Below the pieces are notes generated by a model. It made no database searches. It had not been told where the DNA came from and saw nothing but the letters and a program-made list of their open reading frames with translations. From contig DYID01000001.1 of the NCBI GenBank assembly GCA_020723805.1, positions 1 to 64,000 on the forward strand: a stretch of DNA of 64,000 nucleotides. The letters run 5' to 3'. Position numbers and translations under genes: made by a program. The DNA is from Anaerolinea sp. (lineage in GTDB: Bacteria > Chloroflexota > Anaerolineae > Anaerolineales > Villigracilaceae). Numbering within the stretch: the first letter of the stretch is position 1; each line of letters opens with the position of its first letter. Of the stretch, positions 9,033 through 16,273 are shown piece after piece.

Positions 9033-9734
9033 TTATCGGCGGGGATGGAAGCGGTCGAAGCGGGCGATTTCCCGCTGCATCACCTCAACGGGGAAGTCCA
9101 TGCCGTGCGCCGGGTAGATTCGCTCGATCCCCATTGGCAGGATTTTCTTCCAGCTTTCGACGACCATGCCGATGTCATCTGCCAGAATGGGCAAGCCCGG
9201 CGTGAGGCGGAGGTACCAGTCGTTCATCGCCATGTCGCCTACGAAGGCATCGCCCGATTCCGCCAGGATGCTAACATGCCCCATCGAGTGACCAGGGGTG
9301 TACACCACTTTGGCGGGGATGCCATAGCCGTCGAGCGACATGCCATCGTCGCCGAGGACGAGGTCTGCTTTGACGGGAGGAAGTTTGGGATGGATGAGGG
9401 CTTTTGCCAGCGCGCTCATGGCACGCCCGTAGGCGTTGACGCCGGCGGGAAAGGGCGGCGCTCCGTTCTCGACCCAGGGCTGGTCGCGGTGATGGACGGC
9501 GACCTTTGCGCCCGTGAGTTGCTGGATGGGATGCAGGGAGCCGATGTGGTCCCAGTGCGCGTGGGTGAGCAGGATGAGGGAGATTTCCTTCGGGTCGAGG
9601 CGCAGGCGTTCCATGCCGCGCACAAAGGCTTTGACGTTGCCCTGCGCGCCGCCGTCAATAAGCACTGTCCGCTCGCCGCGCAGGAGGTAGCAGTTGCAGA
9701 TGCCAACAGGGATGCGGTGGAAGGTGAAGGTCAT
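9033..9734 (-). CDS. MBL-fold metallo-hydrolase
   Basis: 233 residues. Metal-binding signature LTHAHWDHIG (HxHxDH) near residue 57, a later Gly-His (TPGHSMGH) and VGDMAMND carrying the bridging Asp, then the C-terminal PAHG histidine. The compact length and these motifs fit a hydroxyacylglutathione hydrolase-like or lactonase-like branch, but substrate is not readable. GGAG sits 6 nt before ATG 9734. Monocistronic: a repeat-bearing gap lies upstream. Confidence 0.85.
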   Translation of the reverse strand: MTFTFHRIPVGICNCYLLRGERTVLIDGGAQGNVKAFVRGMERLRLDPKEISLILLTHAHWDHIGSLHPIQQLTGAKVAVHHRDQPWVENGAPPFPAGVNAYGRAMSALAKALIHPKLPPVKADLVLGDDGMSLDGYGIPAKVVYTPGHSMGHVSILAESGDAFVGDMAMNDWYLRLTPGLPILADDIGMVVESWKKILPMGIERIYPAHGMDFPVEVMQREIARFDRFHPRR

Positions 9735-9770
9735 AGGGTCTCCTGGGTGATTATCGTGTGATTGACTGGT

Positions 9771-9867
9771 GTTACGCAGTTTATTCCTACCGCGATATTC
9801 ATGTCGCCTAAAAACGCGAGATACCCTTCGGCAGGCTCAGGACAAGAATCTCGCACTACCGCGTAAG
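9771..9867 (-). repeat. Dispersed palindromic repeat family A, copy 2 (with nested insert)
   Basis: Reverse orientation relative to copy 1: GTTACGCAG at one end and ACTACCGCGTAAG at the other. It carries the same nested palindrome (ACCCTTCGGCAGGCTCAGGA) inside the CGCGAGAT-ATCTCGC stem. The left half is diverged. Confidence 0.7.
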
Positions 9868-9880
9868 GCGAGTGATTGAT

Positions 9881-10780
9881 TCATGGCGGCGGCGCGTTCC
9901 ACTGTCCGGCATACCAACGGAGGTATTCTTCGACATGCGCCGACCAGTATTCCTCGGTGTGTGCGCCGTTATAAAGCCGCCATTCGTGGACGAGTTCGTT
10001 TTCGTTGAATTGCGCCTCGAGAGCGACTGCCATGCGCCATTCCTGGTCTTTGTCGCCGATGTCCATGAAGACGCTGGGGCGGTAATCGGGGGGGATGGCG
10101 GCGATCCATTTGGCGATTTGTGAGGCGTCGCCCTGGAGGACAGCCGGGGAGTGCAAGCCGATGACGCTGAAGAGGTCCCAGCGGGTAAAACCGAGGCGGA
10201 GCGCCCAGCCGCCTCCACGCGAGAGACCGCCGATGGCGCGATGGGTGCGGTCGGGGAGGGTGCGGTAGGTGGAGTCAATGTAGGGGATGAGGGCGTCCAC
10301 CAGCCGCTGACCGAAGCCGGCGCCGGGCGGAAGATTCCAGTAGCGGTCATCGGGGAAGACGATGATAAAGGGCTGCGCTTCGCCGTTGAGGAGGAGCGCA
10401 TCGAGGGTATCCACTGCGCCGAGGCGAATCCACTGGTCGGCGGTGTAGGTCTGTCCATGCAGGAGGTAGAGGACGGGGTAACGCCGCTCTGGTTCTTCGT
10501 CGTAGCAGGGCGGCAGGTAGATGAAGTATGCTTGGGGCGGGTTCGTGGTTTCGAGCAAGCCTTCTTCCACGCGGCCAGGCTGGGTGAGGCAGGTCAGCGG
10601 GGTGGGGGTGGGCGTTTCGGTGGGAGGGGAAGGGGTGAAGGTAACCGTCGGTTCGGGGGCGGCGGTGGCAGGAAACGGCGTCGGTGTGGGGCGAGGCGGT
10701 TCGGCGGGCGAGCAGGCGGAAAGTCCGAAAAGAAGCGAGAGCAGGATTGTCGTCTGTGTTATCGCTTGACGGGTCTTCAT
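9881..10780 (-). CDS. Esterase-family lipoprotein (alpha/beta hydrolase)
   Basis: 299 residues from ATG 10780; upstream in-frame codons overlap the -10 box. Signal peptide with lipobox LSAC, then a Pro/Thr-rich linker of about 45 residues, then an esterase D/enterochelin esterase-like domain: YLLHGQTYTADQW for the oxyanion region, GGLSRGG with the nucleophile Ser, and a later GDKDQEW Asp and GAHTEEYW His. Expected role: surface-anchored carboxylesterase. TATAAT lies only 7 nt upstream of the start codon, suggesting a leaderless mRNA. Confidence 0.85.
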   Translation of the reverse strand: MKTRQAITQTTILLSLLFGLSACSPAEPPRPTPTPFPATAAPEPTVTFTPSPPTETPTPTPLTCLTQPGRVEEGLLETTNPPQAYFIYLPPCYDEEPERRYPVLYLLHGQTYTADQWIRLGAVDTLDALLLNGEAQPFIIVFPDDRYWNLPPGAGFGQRLVDALIPYIDSTYRTLPDRTHRAIGGLSRGGGWALRLGFTRWDLFSVIGLHSPAVLQGDASQIAKWIAAIPPDYRPSVFMDIGDKDQEWRMAVALEAQFNENELVHEWRLYNGAHTEEYWSAHVEEYLRWYAGQWNAPPP

Positions 10781-10787
10781 CCCAAGC

Positions 10788-10793
10788 ATTATA
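10788..10793 (-). promoter_or_regulatory. -10 box of the esterase gene, 7 nt from the start codon
   Basis: TATAAT on the minus strand, with no Shine-Dalgarno between it and ATG 10780. Confidence 0.5.
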
Positions 10794-10812
10794 CTCGCCG
10801 CACTCATCGCAT

Positions 10813-10887
10813 CGGGGCGTAGCGCAGTCCGGTTAGCGCGCTTGCTTTGGGAGCAAGAAGCCGGCGGTTCAAATCCGCCCGCCCCGA
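10813..10887 (+). tRNA. tRNA-Pro (anticodon TGG)
   Basis: Complete cloverleaf of 75 nt: acceptor CGGGGCG/CGCCCCG with discriminator A, D arm GCGC/GCGC, anticodon arm CTTGC-TTTGGGA-GCAAG with TGG at positions 34-36, T arm GGCGG-TTCAAAT-CCGCC. CCA is not encoded. Reads UGG, a proline anticodon. Confidence 0.97.
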
Positions 10888-10971
10888 CTGGTGACCAACG
10901 GCAGAGACACGAAACACGAGGTGTTTTTGTGTCTTTGTTGTTTAATGCTAAAATTTGCGCGGAGACCCGTT

Positions 10972-11274
10972 ATGACAAAGAAGTTCGATGGAATCATTGA
11001 AGCCGTCCATTTCAAGAATGGACAAATTGCCCTGGTGCGCGCCTACGAACGCCGGGGGGTGTCGTTTTCGGATCGCGTGTTAATCGAGCGCAAAGACCTG
11101 CTGGAGCGAATCAAAAGCGGGAAGAAGTTCGTAACCGGTTCCCGCAAGGAGTTTTGGGGCGGCACGTTCGAGGTGGGGAAGCCCGTGTTGGTCGTCACGC
11201 GCGACGGCAAAGAGTTCCTCGCCACCCGCGAAGATGCGGAACGCGACGAACTCGAAAACGTGCCGGTCTTCTAA
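10972..11274 (+). CDS. Small conserved-looking hypothetical protein
   Basis: 100 residues from ATG 10972, preceded by GGAGA at about 8 nt. Begins MTKKFDGIIEAVHFKNGQI, contains VSFSDRVLIERKDLLERIKS and a KPVLVVTRDGKEFL strand pair, ends ENVPVF. Mostly beta with one basic helix, no membrane segment or cysteine. I do not recognise a family. It sits directly before the glycosyltransferase with a 26-nt gap, so it may share its transcript. Confidence 0.7.
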   Translation: MTKKFDGIIEAVHFKNGQIALVRAYERRGVSFSDRVLIERKDLLERIKSGKKFVTGSRKEFWGGTFEVGKPVLVVTRDGKEFLATREDAERDELENVPVF

Positions 11275-11300
11275 AACCGAAGTTCGACCGCAGGAATCTC

Positions 11301-12026
11301 TTGTCCACTTTCTTATCCGTCGTCATCCCGGCGCACAACGAAGAAAACCGCCTGCCTGCCTCGCTGGAGCAGGTGCTTCGTTTTCTGGCGGGGCAGGCGT
11401 TTTCCTCCGAAGTCGTCATCGTCGAGAACGGCAGTTCCGACCGCACGCTCGAAATCGCGCAGGAATTTGCGCGGCAGCATGACAATATCCGCGTGATTCA
11501 GAGCGAGCGCGGCAAAGGTGCGGCGGTGCGGCGGGGGATGCTCGAGGCGCGCGGCGAATACCGCTTTATGTGCGACGCCGATCTTTCGATGCCGGTGGAG
11601 GAGATTGTCAAGTTCATCCCTCCCGCGCTCGAAGCGTTCGACATTGCCATCGCCTCGCGCGAAGCAAAAGGCGCGGTGCGCTACAACGAACCTGCCTACC
11701 GTCATCTTGGCGGGCGCGGCATCAACTTTATCATTCAGACGCTCATCCTGCCGGGCTTGAACGACACGCAGTGCGGATTCAAATGTTTCCGTGCCGGCGT
11801 GGCGGAGGATATTTTCCGCCTGCAAACCCTGCACGGCTGGTCGTTCGACATCGAACTGCTCTACATCGCGCGGCGGCGCGGCTACCGCATTCACGAAGTC
11901 CCCATCCACTGGTATTACCACCCCGACACAAAAGTCAGCGCCCTGCGCGACGCCCTGCGCATGATTCGGGATATTTTCCGCATCCATGCCAACGCCTGGC
12001 GCGGTTTGTACGACCATGCGCGTTGA
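11301..12026 (+). CDS. Family 2 glycosyltransferase, dolichyl-phosphate glucose synthase-like
   Basis: 241 residues if translation starts at TTG 11301, which follows AGGAA by 4 nt; the longer frame from 11154 overlaps the previous gene out of frame and is rejected. GT-A core: SVVIPAHNEENRLPASL, then EVVIVENGSSD, then ADLSMP as the metal-binding DxD equivalent, a DTQCGFKCF motif and a late WSFDIELLYIA, all typical of DPG/DPM-type synthases. Likely transfers a sugar from a nucleotide sugar to a polyprenyl phosphate at the membrane. No membrane helices follow the catalytic domain. Its 3' end overlaps rnhB by 11 bp. Confidence 0.85.
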   Translation: MSTFLSVVIPAHNEENRLPASLEQVLRFLAGQAFSSEVVIVENGSSDRTLEIAQEFARQHDNIRVIQSERGKGAAVRRGMLEARGEYRFMCDADLSMPVEEIVKFIPPALEAFDIAIASREAKGAVRYNEPAYRHLGGRGINFIIQTLILPGLNDTQCGFKCFRAGVAEDIFRLQTLHGWSFDIELLYIARRRGYRIHEVPIHWYYHPDTKVSALRDALRMIRDIFRIHANAWRGLYDHAR

Positions 12027-12645
12027 CCCCAGTCTTGCCTTCGAAACGGAACTTTGGGAGAGCGGACTGCTCCACATTGCAGGCTTGGACGAAGCCGGGC
12101 GCGGCGCATTGGCGGGACCGGTCGCCGTCGGTGCGGTGATTCTCCCCAAAGATTCAACGCTTCTTGCCTCGACCTTGAAGGGGGCGCGCGATTCCAAGCA
12201 GATGACTCCCCTCGAGCGCGACTCGCTTGCGCCGCGCATTCGTGAAATTGCCCTTGCCTGGGCGGTGGGTTTTGCCTCCGCAGAAGAGATAGACCTGCAG
12301 GGCATCGTCCGTGCGGTGAGGCTCGCCGCCATCCGTGCTCTGCATCAAATCACGCTCGCCCCTCAATATCTGCTGACCGACTTCCGCCTCGAACTCCCTC
12401 AAATTAACATCCCTCAGCGTTCGCTCGTCAAAGGCGACGCGCGCTGTTTGAGCATTGCCTGCGCCTCCATCCTTGCCAAGACCGAACGCGACGCCCTCAT
12501 GCGCGAACTGGACGCGCAGTATCCCGGCTATGGGCTGGGGAAAAACAAGGGATATGGCACGCAGGCGCATCGCTCCGCGATGGAGCGATTGGGGTTATCG
12601 CCTATCCATCGCCGGTCGTTTCATGTCAGGGAGTTGGGGTTGTAG
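12016..12645 (+). CDS. rnhB: Ribonuclease HII
   Basis: 209 residues from ATG 12016. The signature GLDEAGRGALAGPV (catalytic Asp-Glu of DEAGRG) is near the N-terminus, followed by DSKQMTP, SIACASILAKTERD and the GYGLGKNKGYGT-H motif. Removes RNA from RNA-DNA hybrids and single ribonucleotides from DNA in the cytoplasm. Start chosen inside the glycosyltransferase end because the longer frame lacks a ribosome site and family homology begins here. The 3' end overlaps the convergent lipoprotein gene by 20 bp. Confidence 0.95.
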   Translation: MRVDPSLAFETELWESGLLHIAGLDEAGRGALAGPVAVGAVILPKDSTLLASTLKGARDSKQMTPLERDSLAPRIREIALAWAVGFASAEEIDLQGIVRAVRLAAIRALHQITLAPQYLLTDFRLELPQINIPQRSLVKGDARCLSIACASILAKTERDALMRELDAQYPGYGLGKNKGYGTQAHRSAMERLGLSPIHRRSFHVRELGL

Positions 12646-13444
12646 AGGCGGCGCCTTCGTGGGGGGGCCAGGGAATTTCCACCGGTCCGCCGTAGCCGTG
12701 CTTTTCCTGCACAAAGACGCGTCCATGGGATGGGACGCTGCAGCCGGGTTCGTCGTTTTCCACCGTGATGAACGGAAAGTTCGTGCCGAGCGTTTCGAAG
12801 ATGATCTCGCCGTTTTCACAGCGCCAGACCTCGATGATGTACTGGTGCATGAATTCGTCCGAGTATTTGCCCGGGCTGATCGGCACCGCCTCCCACGTAA
12901 TCTCGACTTTGTTCCCGTTTCGAGTTGCCTTTGCCCAACGGGGACCGGGGTAATACGGCGAGACGATCAACTTCAAGCCGGGGTAGAGGATGGGGAGCGC
13001 TTTGGGGTCGCCCTGGATTTCGAGGAATTTGGCGTTGACCCAGCAGCGGTATGGGGAATTTTCCACCAGTACCCAATTGTTGGCGTCGGTACGCCCCACG
13101 AGTTTGATGTTGGCGCCGCCGTTCAGGGCAAAGAGGTAAAGGTATTCTGCGCCGGGTCCGTAGCGGCAACTCAACTTATCTGCGGTGACTTTGGCTTTGA
13201 GGCTTTCGACTGTGGGAATGGGAGTCTGGGTGGGAGTTTCGGTGGGAGGCGGGGTGAAGGTCAGGGTGGGGGTGGAGGTAAAAGTTGGGGGAATGGGGGT
13301 AAAGGTTTCGGTGAGGGAAAGGCTGGGGGAGGCAGGGGCAGGCTGAGGTGAGTCCGAGGCGGGCGTCCTTGTCGTAGTCGCCAAATTGCAGGCGGAGGTC
13401 GTCAGGAGGAGAAGGATGAGGAGGGCAAACTTCGATTTTTTCAT
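12626..13444 (-). CDS. Lipoprotein with bacterial SH3-like domain
   Basis: 272 residues from ATG 13444. Lys-rich start, hydrophobic core and lipobox TSAC give a lipidated N-terminus. A Pro/Thr linker of about 60 residues follows (typical Chloroflexota spacer), then an SH3_3-like domain (LSCRYGPGAEY, NWVLVENSPYRCWV) and a C-terminal domain of unknown type. SH3_3 domains usually bind cell-wall peptide or scaffold proteins. TACAAT lies 6 nt before the start codon with no Shine-Dalgarno. Function beyond surface attachment is unknown. Confidence 0.78.
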   Translation of the reverse strand: MKKSKFALLILLLLTTSACNLATTTRTPASDSPQPAPASPSLSLTETFTPIPPTFTSTPTLTFTPPPTETPTQTPIPTVESLKAKVTADKLSCRYGPGAEYLYLFALNGGANIKLVGRTDANNWVLVENSPYRCWVNAKFLEIQGDPKALPILYPGLKLIVSPYYPGPRWAKATRNGNKVEITWEAVPISPGKYSDEFMHQYIIEVWRCENGEIIFETLGTNFPFITVENDEPGCSVPSHGRVFVQEKHGYGGPVEIPWPPHEGAASTTPTP

Positions 13445-13450
13445 GATGCC

Positions 13451-13456
13451 ATTGTA
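13451..13456 (-). promoter_or_regulatory. -10-like box of the SH3 lipoprotein gene, 6 nt from the start codon
   Basis: TACAAT on the minus strand; likely leaderless transcript. Confidence 0.4.
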
Positions 13457-13549
13457 CCCAAAATAGTTCACCCCGGCCTGAGGGGGGCAGGTCGGGGTGA
13501 ACTGTGCATATTTTACTCAATGTCTGAATTTTGACAAGAGGAAATTTTC

Positions 13550-13987
13550 TTAAAGTTTTTGCTCGAGCATTTTGCGGGCGACATTTTTCATGTGCATGAG
13601 GACGCCGGCAAAGCCGTTGAGCCGCTGCTGCGAAACGGCTTCGTGCAGGTTCATGGGCAGGAAGAAGTCGGCAGGGACGCTGAGGATTTCCTCGGGCTGA
13701 CAGCCGTTGAGTCCGTTGGCGAGGATGGTGGCAAGTCCGCGGACGGTGGGGGATTGCGGGGGGATGTCCATGTGGAAGAGGATGCCGCCGTCGGGCTGGC
13801 GCTCGCCGAAGAGGAAGACCAGGGTCATGCATTCGGGGACGGGTTCCATTTTGGAGCGTGCGTCTTTGAGGTGTTCGGGCAGGGGCGGGAAGGTTTCGGC
13901 GTAGGCGATGAGGGTTTCGAGTTTTTCCTCGCGCGTCATGGCGGCGAAGTCGTCCACGATTTCTTGCAGTTTGGGAGGCAGTTTCAT
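13550..13987 (-). CDS. sufE: SufE-family cysteine desulfurase activator
   Basis: 145 residues from ATG 13987 (MKLPPKLQEIVDDF). Core pattern LPEHL, then VPECMTLVFLF where Cys is the expected sulfur-accepting residue, then IPPQSPTVRGLATIL and ADFFLPMNLHEAVSQQRLNG, matching the SufE fold. SufE accepts persulfide from SufS for Fe-S assembly. No sufS or sufBCD is in the window. The gene lies just downstream of a rhodanese gene on the same strand, so both may act in sulfur transfer. The ten residues upstream of this ATG fall in a repeat and are rejected. Confidence 0.88.
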   Translation of the reverse strand: MKLPPKLQEIVDDFAAMTREEKLETLIAYAETFPPLPEHLKDARSKMEPVPECMTLVFLFGERQPDGGILFHMDIPPQSPTVRGLATILANGLNGCQPEEILSVPADFFLPMNLHEAVSQQRLNGFAGVLMHMKNVARKMLEQKL

Positions 13988-14046
13988 GTTCACCACAGAT
14001 GAAAGCAGATGCACGCAGATGGGATGTGATCTGTGTGCATCTGCGG
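13985..14046. repeat. Intergenic hairpin repeat between sufE and the rhodanese gene
   Basis: CCACAGATG-AAAGCAGATGC on one side and ATCTGTGTGCATCTGCGG on the other form an imperfect long inverted repeat directly upstream of sufE. Confidence 0.5.
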
Positions 14047-14047
14047 T

Positions 14048-14887
14048 TTATTTTTCGATGGGCGCGTCCACGAGGTTGCCCCATTCGGTCCAGGAGCCGT
14101 CGTAGTTTTTGACGTTGGGGTAGCCGAGCAGGTATTTCAGGACGAACCAAGTGAGGGAGGAGCGTTCGCCGATGCGGCAGTAGGCGATGACTTTCTCGTC
14201 GGCTTTGATGCCTTTGCCTTCGTAGAGGGCGCGCAGTTCCTCGGCGGATTTGAAGGTGCTGTCGGCTTCGTTGACCGCCATTGCCCAGGGGATGTTGACC
14301 GCGTTGGGGATGTGTCCGCCGCGGGTGGCACCTTCCTGCGGATAGTTGGGCATGTGCAGGAGTTCGCCGGTGTATTCCTTGGGGGAACGCACGTCCACGA
14401 GCGGTCTGCGCGCGTTGCTTTGCTGGAGGACTTCATCGCGGAAGGCGCGGATGGATTTATCCGGCTCTTTTGCCCGGTAGGTCGTTTTGGGGTAGGATGG
14501 TACATCCTTCACGAGCGGACGTTTTTCCAGTTCCCATTTGAGGCGTCCGCCGTTCATGATTTTGACGTTCTGGTGACCGTAGTATTGGAAGAGCCAGAGG
14601 GCATAGCAGGCGAACCAGTTGGATTTGTCGCCGTAGAAGACGAGGGTGGTGTCGTTGGCGATGCCGAGGTTGGAGCAGACCTCTTCGAATTGTTCCCTGG
14701 TGAGGAAGTCGCGGCGCAGGGGATGCTGCAGGGTGGTGAACCAGTCCACCTGCACGGCGCCGGGGATGTGACCCATGGCGTAGAGCAGGGGGTCTTCGTC
14801 CGATTCGATGATGCGGACGGCGGGGTCGTTGAGGTGCTGGGCAACCCAGTCGGTTTCGACGAGGTATTCGGGGTGTGCGTAAGACAT
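14048..14887 (-). CDS. sseA: Thiosulfate/3-mercaptopyruvate sulfurtransferase (tandem rhodanese)
   Basis: 279 residues from ATG 14887, preceded by AAGGAGAG. Two rhodanese domains: an inactive N-terminal one (residues about 10-125) and a catalytic C-terminal one with YCRIGERSS, the persulfide-forming Cys and six-residue loop. The N-terminal [16 protein letters not shown] and [15 protein letters not shown] motifs match cytosolic sulfurtransferases. The loop sequence is nearer the thiosulfate type (CRxGxR) than the mercaptopyruvate type (CGSGVT). Same strand as sufE, about 60 bp upstream of it. Confidence 0.92.
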   Translation of the reverse strand: MSYAHPEYLVETDWVAQHLNDPAVRIIESDEDPLLYAMGHIPGAVQVDWFTTLQHPLRRDFLTREQFEEVCSNLGIANDTTLVFYGDKSNWFACYALWLFQYYGHQNVKIMNGGRLKWELEKRPLVKDVPSYPKTTYRAKEPDKSIRAFRDEVLQQSNARRPLVDVRSPKEYTGELLHMPNYPQEGATRGGHIPNAVNIPWAMAVNEADSTFKSAEELRALYEGKGIKADEKVIAYCRIGERSSLTWFVLKYLLGYPNVKNYDGSWTEWGNLVDAPIEK

Positions 14888-15015
14888 GTCTCTCTCCTTT
14901 CTAAAATGGTTCTTGTCCGTTTTTGATGGAGGTGATATTACCGTTCTTACGTCACATGTCAAGCCGGAAATTCGGGAGGAGAGATAAAGCCAGATAACAC
15001 CCCGGGGAAATGGCG

Positions 15016-15141
15016 TCAGGAAGAGCGCGGTTGAGCCCGGCGGAACAGGCTGTAGAGTGCCAGTGTCAGCATCGCGCCGACGCCGATCCATGCCGAAGCG
15101 GCGACGATGGAAAGCGAAGGGCGAAAGTCAAAGGTGGTTAT
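15016..15141 (-). CDS. Possible single-helix membrane peptide overlapping the crtB stop
   Basis: An open frame of 41 codons starts in the bases of the crtB stop (GCATAACC, would need an ATA start) and ends TGA at 15016-15018. It encodes [20 protein letters not shown], a continuing hydrophobic helix, and a basic FRRAQPRSS tail: one membrane segment with a positive-inside end. Codon third positions look coding-like. The lack of an ATG/GTG/TTG start at the overlap makes expression uncertain; an internal ATG exists within the helix. It could be a decayed gene end. Confidence 0.3.
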   Translation of the reverse strand: MTTFDFRPSLSIVAASAWIGVGAMLTLALYSLFRRAQPRSS

Positions 15142-16085
15142 GCGTCACGTTTTACTCTCATCCACAGCGACGGGATGCGGCGTAGTTTTTCCCATGCCGA
15201 TAAACTGGCGCGTTTGGTAAACACATCGTAGTCGTTCTTTTCGATTTCATCGAGGATGCCCTGATAGAACACAGACGCGGCACCGATGGCGAGTTGACCT
15301 TCGCGTTCGAGCATTTTCACGCCCGCCCACGATTCGGCGTAGATGCGGCGCGTGCGCTCGATTTGGAACTTCATGAACTGCCGCCAGTTGTCGGTGATGC
15401 GCCCTTCGGCAATGTCCTGCTCGCGGATGCCGTAGAAGGCGAGTTCCTCACGCGGCAGATACAAGCGTCCGTTGCGGTAGTCTTCTCCCACGTCGCGCAG
15501 GATGTTGGTCATTTGCAGGGCGACGCCGAGTTTGATGGCGTAGGGAACGGCGTCGTGGCTTTTGAAGCCGACGATGTACATGCTCATTAGTCCCACCGTG
15601 GAAGCGACGCCGTAGCAGTAGGTGGCGAGTTCGTCGAAGGTCTGATAGCGGGATTGGGTCAGGTCGCGGGCGACGCCGTCAATCAGTTGCAGGGCGTAGT
15701 GGCGGGGGATATGGTATCGGGCGAGGGTATCTGCCCAGGCGAGGGCAACCAGGTCATCGTCGAGGAAAGAGGCGTGTTCGACCATCCCGCGCCAGTAATC
15801 GAGTTTTGAGTCGTGCTCATCGTCCGCCGATTCGTCCACGATGTCGTCCACCGTGCGGCAGAAGGCGTAGAGGGCGCGGACGGCGGAACGTTTCTCCTCG
15901 GGCAGGAGCGCCGAAGCCAAGTAGAAGGACTTGGAATGTTCCGCCGTGATGCGCTCGGCTTGCCTGTACGCGGTGCGCAGCGAAGCGTCGCCAGCCCAAT
16001 ACGAAAAGAAGGGACGCTTGTGCGGATGCTGGATGTTCCCCGCCAAGGCGAGGAGTTGATTTTCCCAGTTGGCTTGTGCGTGCAT
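15138..16085 (-). CDS. crtB: Phytoene/squalene synthase family protein
   Basis: 315 residues. Both Mg-diphosphate motifs are intact: CRTVDDIVDES (residues about 75-85) and NILRDVGEDYRNGRLYLP. SKSFYLASALLPEEKR at the N-terminus is typical of CrtB. Condenses two geranylgeranyl diphosphates to phytoene, the first committed carotenoid step, at the membrane surface. GGAG precedes ATG 16085. Divergent from crtI with a shared 190-bp control region, so the two first steps are likely co-regulated. Confidence 0.93.
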   Translation of the reverse strand: MHAQANWENQLLALAGNIQHPHKRPFFSYWAGDASLRTAYRQAERITAEHSKSFYLASALLPEEKRSAVRALYAFCRTVDDIVDESADDEHDSKLDYWRGMVEHASFLDDDLVALAWADTLARYHIPRHYALQLIDGVARDLTQSRYQTFDELATYCYGVASTVGLMSMYIVGFKSHDAVPYAIKLGVALQMTNILRDVGEDYRNGRLYLPREELAFYGIREQDIAEGRITDNWRQFMKFQIERTRRIYAESWAGVKMLEREGQLAIGAASVFYQGILDEIEKNDYDVFTKRASLSAWEKLRRIPSLWMRVKRDA

Positions 16086-16150
16086 GGTATGGTCTCCTGG
16101 TCTGGTAGTCTGATGGTTGTGGAGGCGGGGAGAGCGGAACGAATGGGGTT

Positions 16151-16178
16151 ATTGTACGTGTTTTGTCCAGATTGTCAA
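16151..16178 (-). promoter_or_regulatory. Promoter of crtB
   Basis: Minus strand TTGACA (16173-16178), 16-nt spacer, TACAAT (16151-16156). The -35 box is the inverted partner of the two TTGACA boxes at 16198 and 16209. Confidence 0.6.
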
Positions 16179-16214
16179 GGTTTTGCAAAGTAATATCTTG
16201 ACAAATATTTGACA
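16171..16214. promoter_or_regulatory. Candidate CarH-type operator between crtB and crtI
   Basis: TTGTCAAG (16172-16179) and CTTGACAA (16197-16204) form an 8-bp inverted repeat, and TTGACA recurs in direct orientation at 16198 and 16209, exactly 11 bp apart. Known CarH operators (from memory) overlap the -35 box and contain 11-bp direct repeats. A CarH-like regulator is encoded 1.7 kb away. That this site is bound by it is an inference. Confidence 0.5.
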
Positions 16215-16226
16215 CCATGTTATCGT
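16198..16226 (+). promoter_or_regulatory. Promoter of crtI
   Basis: TTGACA (16198-16203), 17-nt spacer, TATCGT (16221-16226). The predicted start of transcription is next to the hairpin at 16234-16260. Confidence 0.6.
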
Positions 16227-16233
16227 AACGCGA

Positions 16234-16260
16234 GTAACGCAAGTCTTAGACTTGCGCTAC
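16234..16260 (+). repeat. Hairpin in the crtI 5' leader
   Basis: CGCAAGTC-TTA-GACTTGCG with GTA/TAC outer pairing, ending just before the AGAAGGAG ribosome site. A related palindrome lies at 35503-35532, so this is probably a dispersed repeat that now forms the 5' end of the mRNA. Confidence 0.6.
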
Positions 16261-16273
16261 AGAAGGAGAAACC

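Noticed and set aside
10891-10971. Longer N-terminus for the 100-residue hypothetical protein
   Set aside because: The extension starts right after the tRNA, lacks a ribosome site and reads Cys-rich noise; ATG 10972 has GGAGA upstream.
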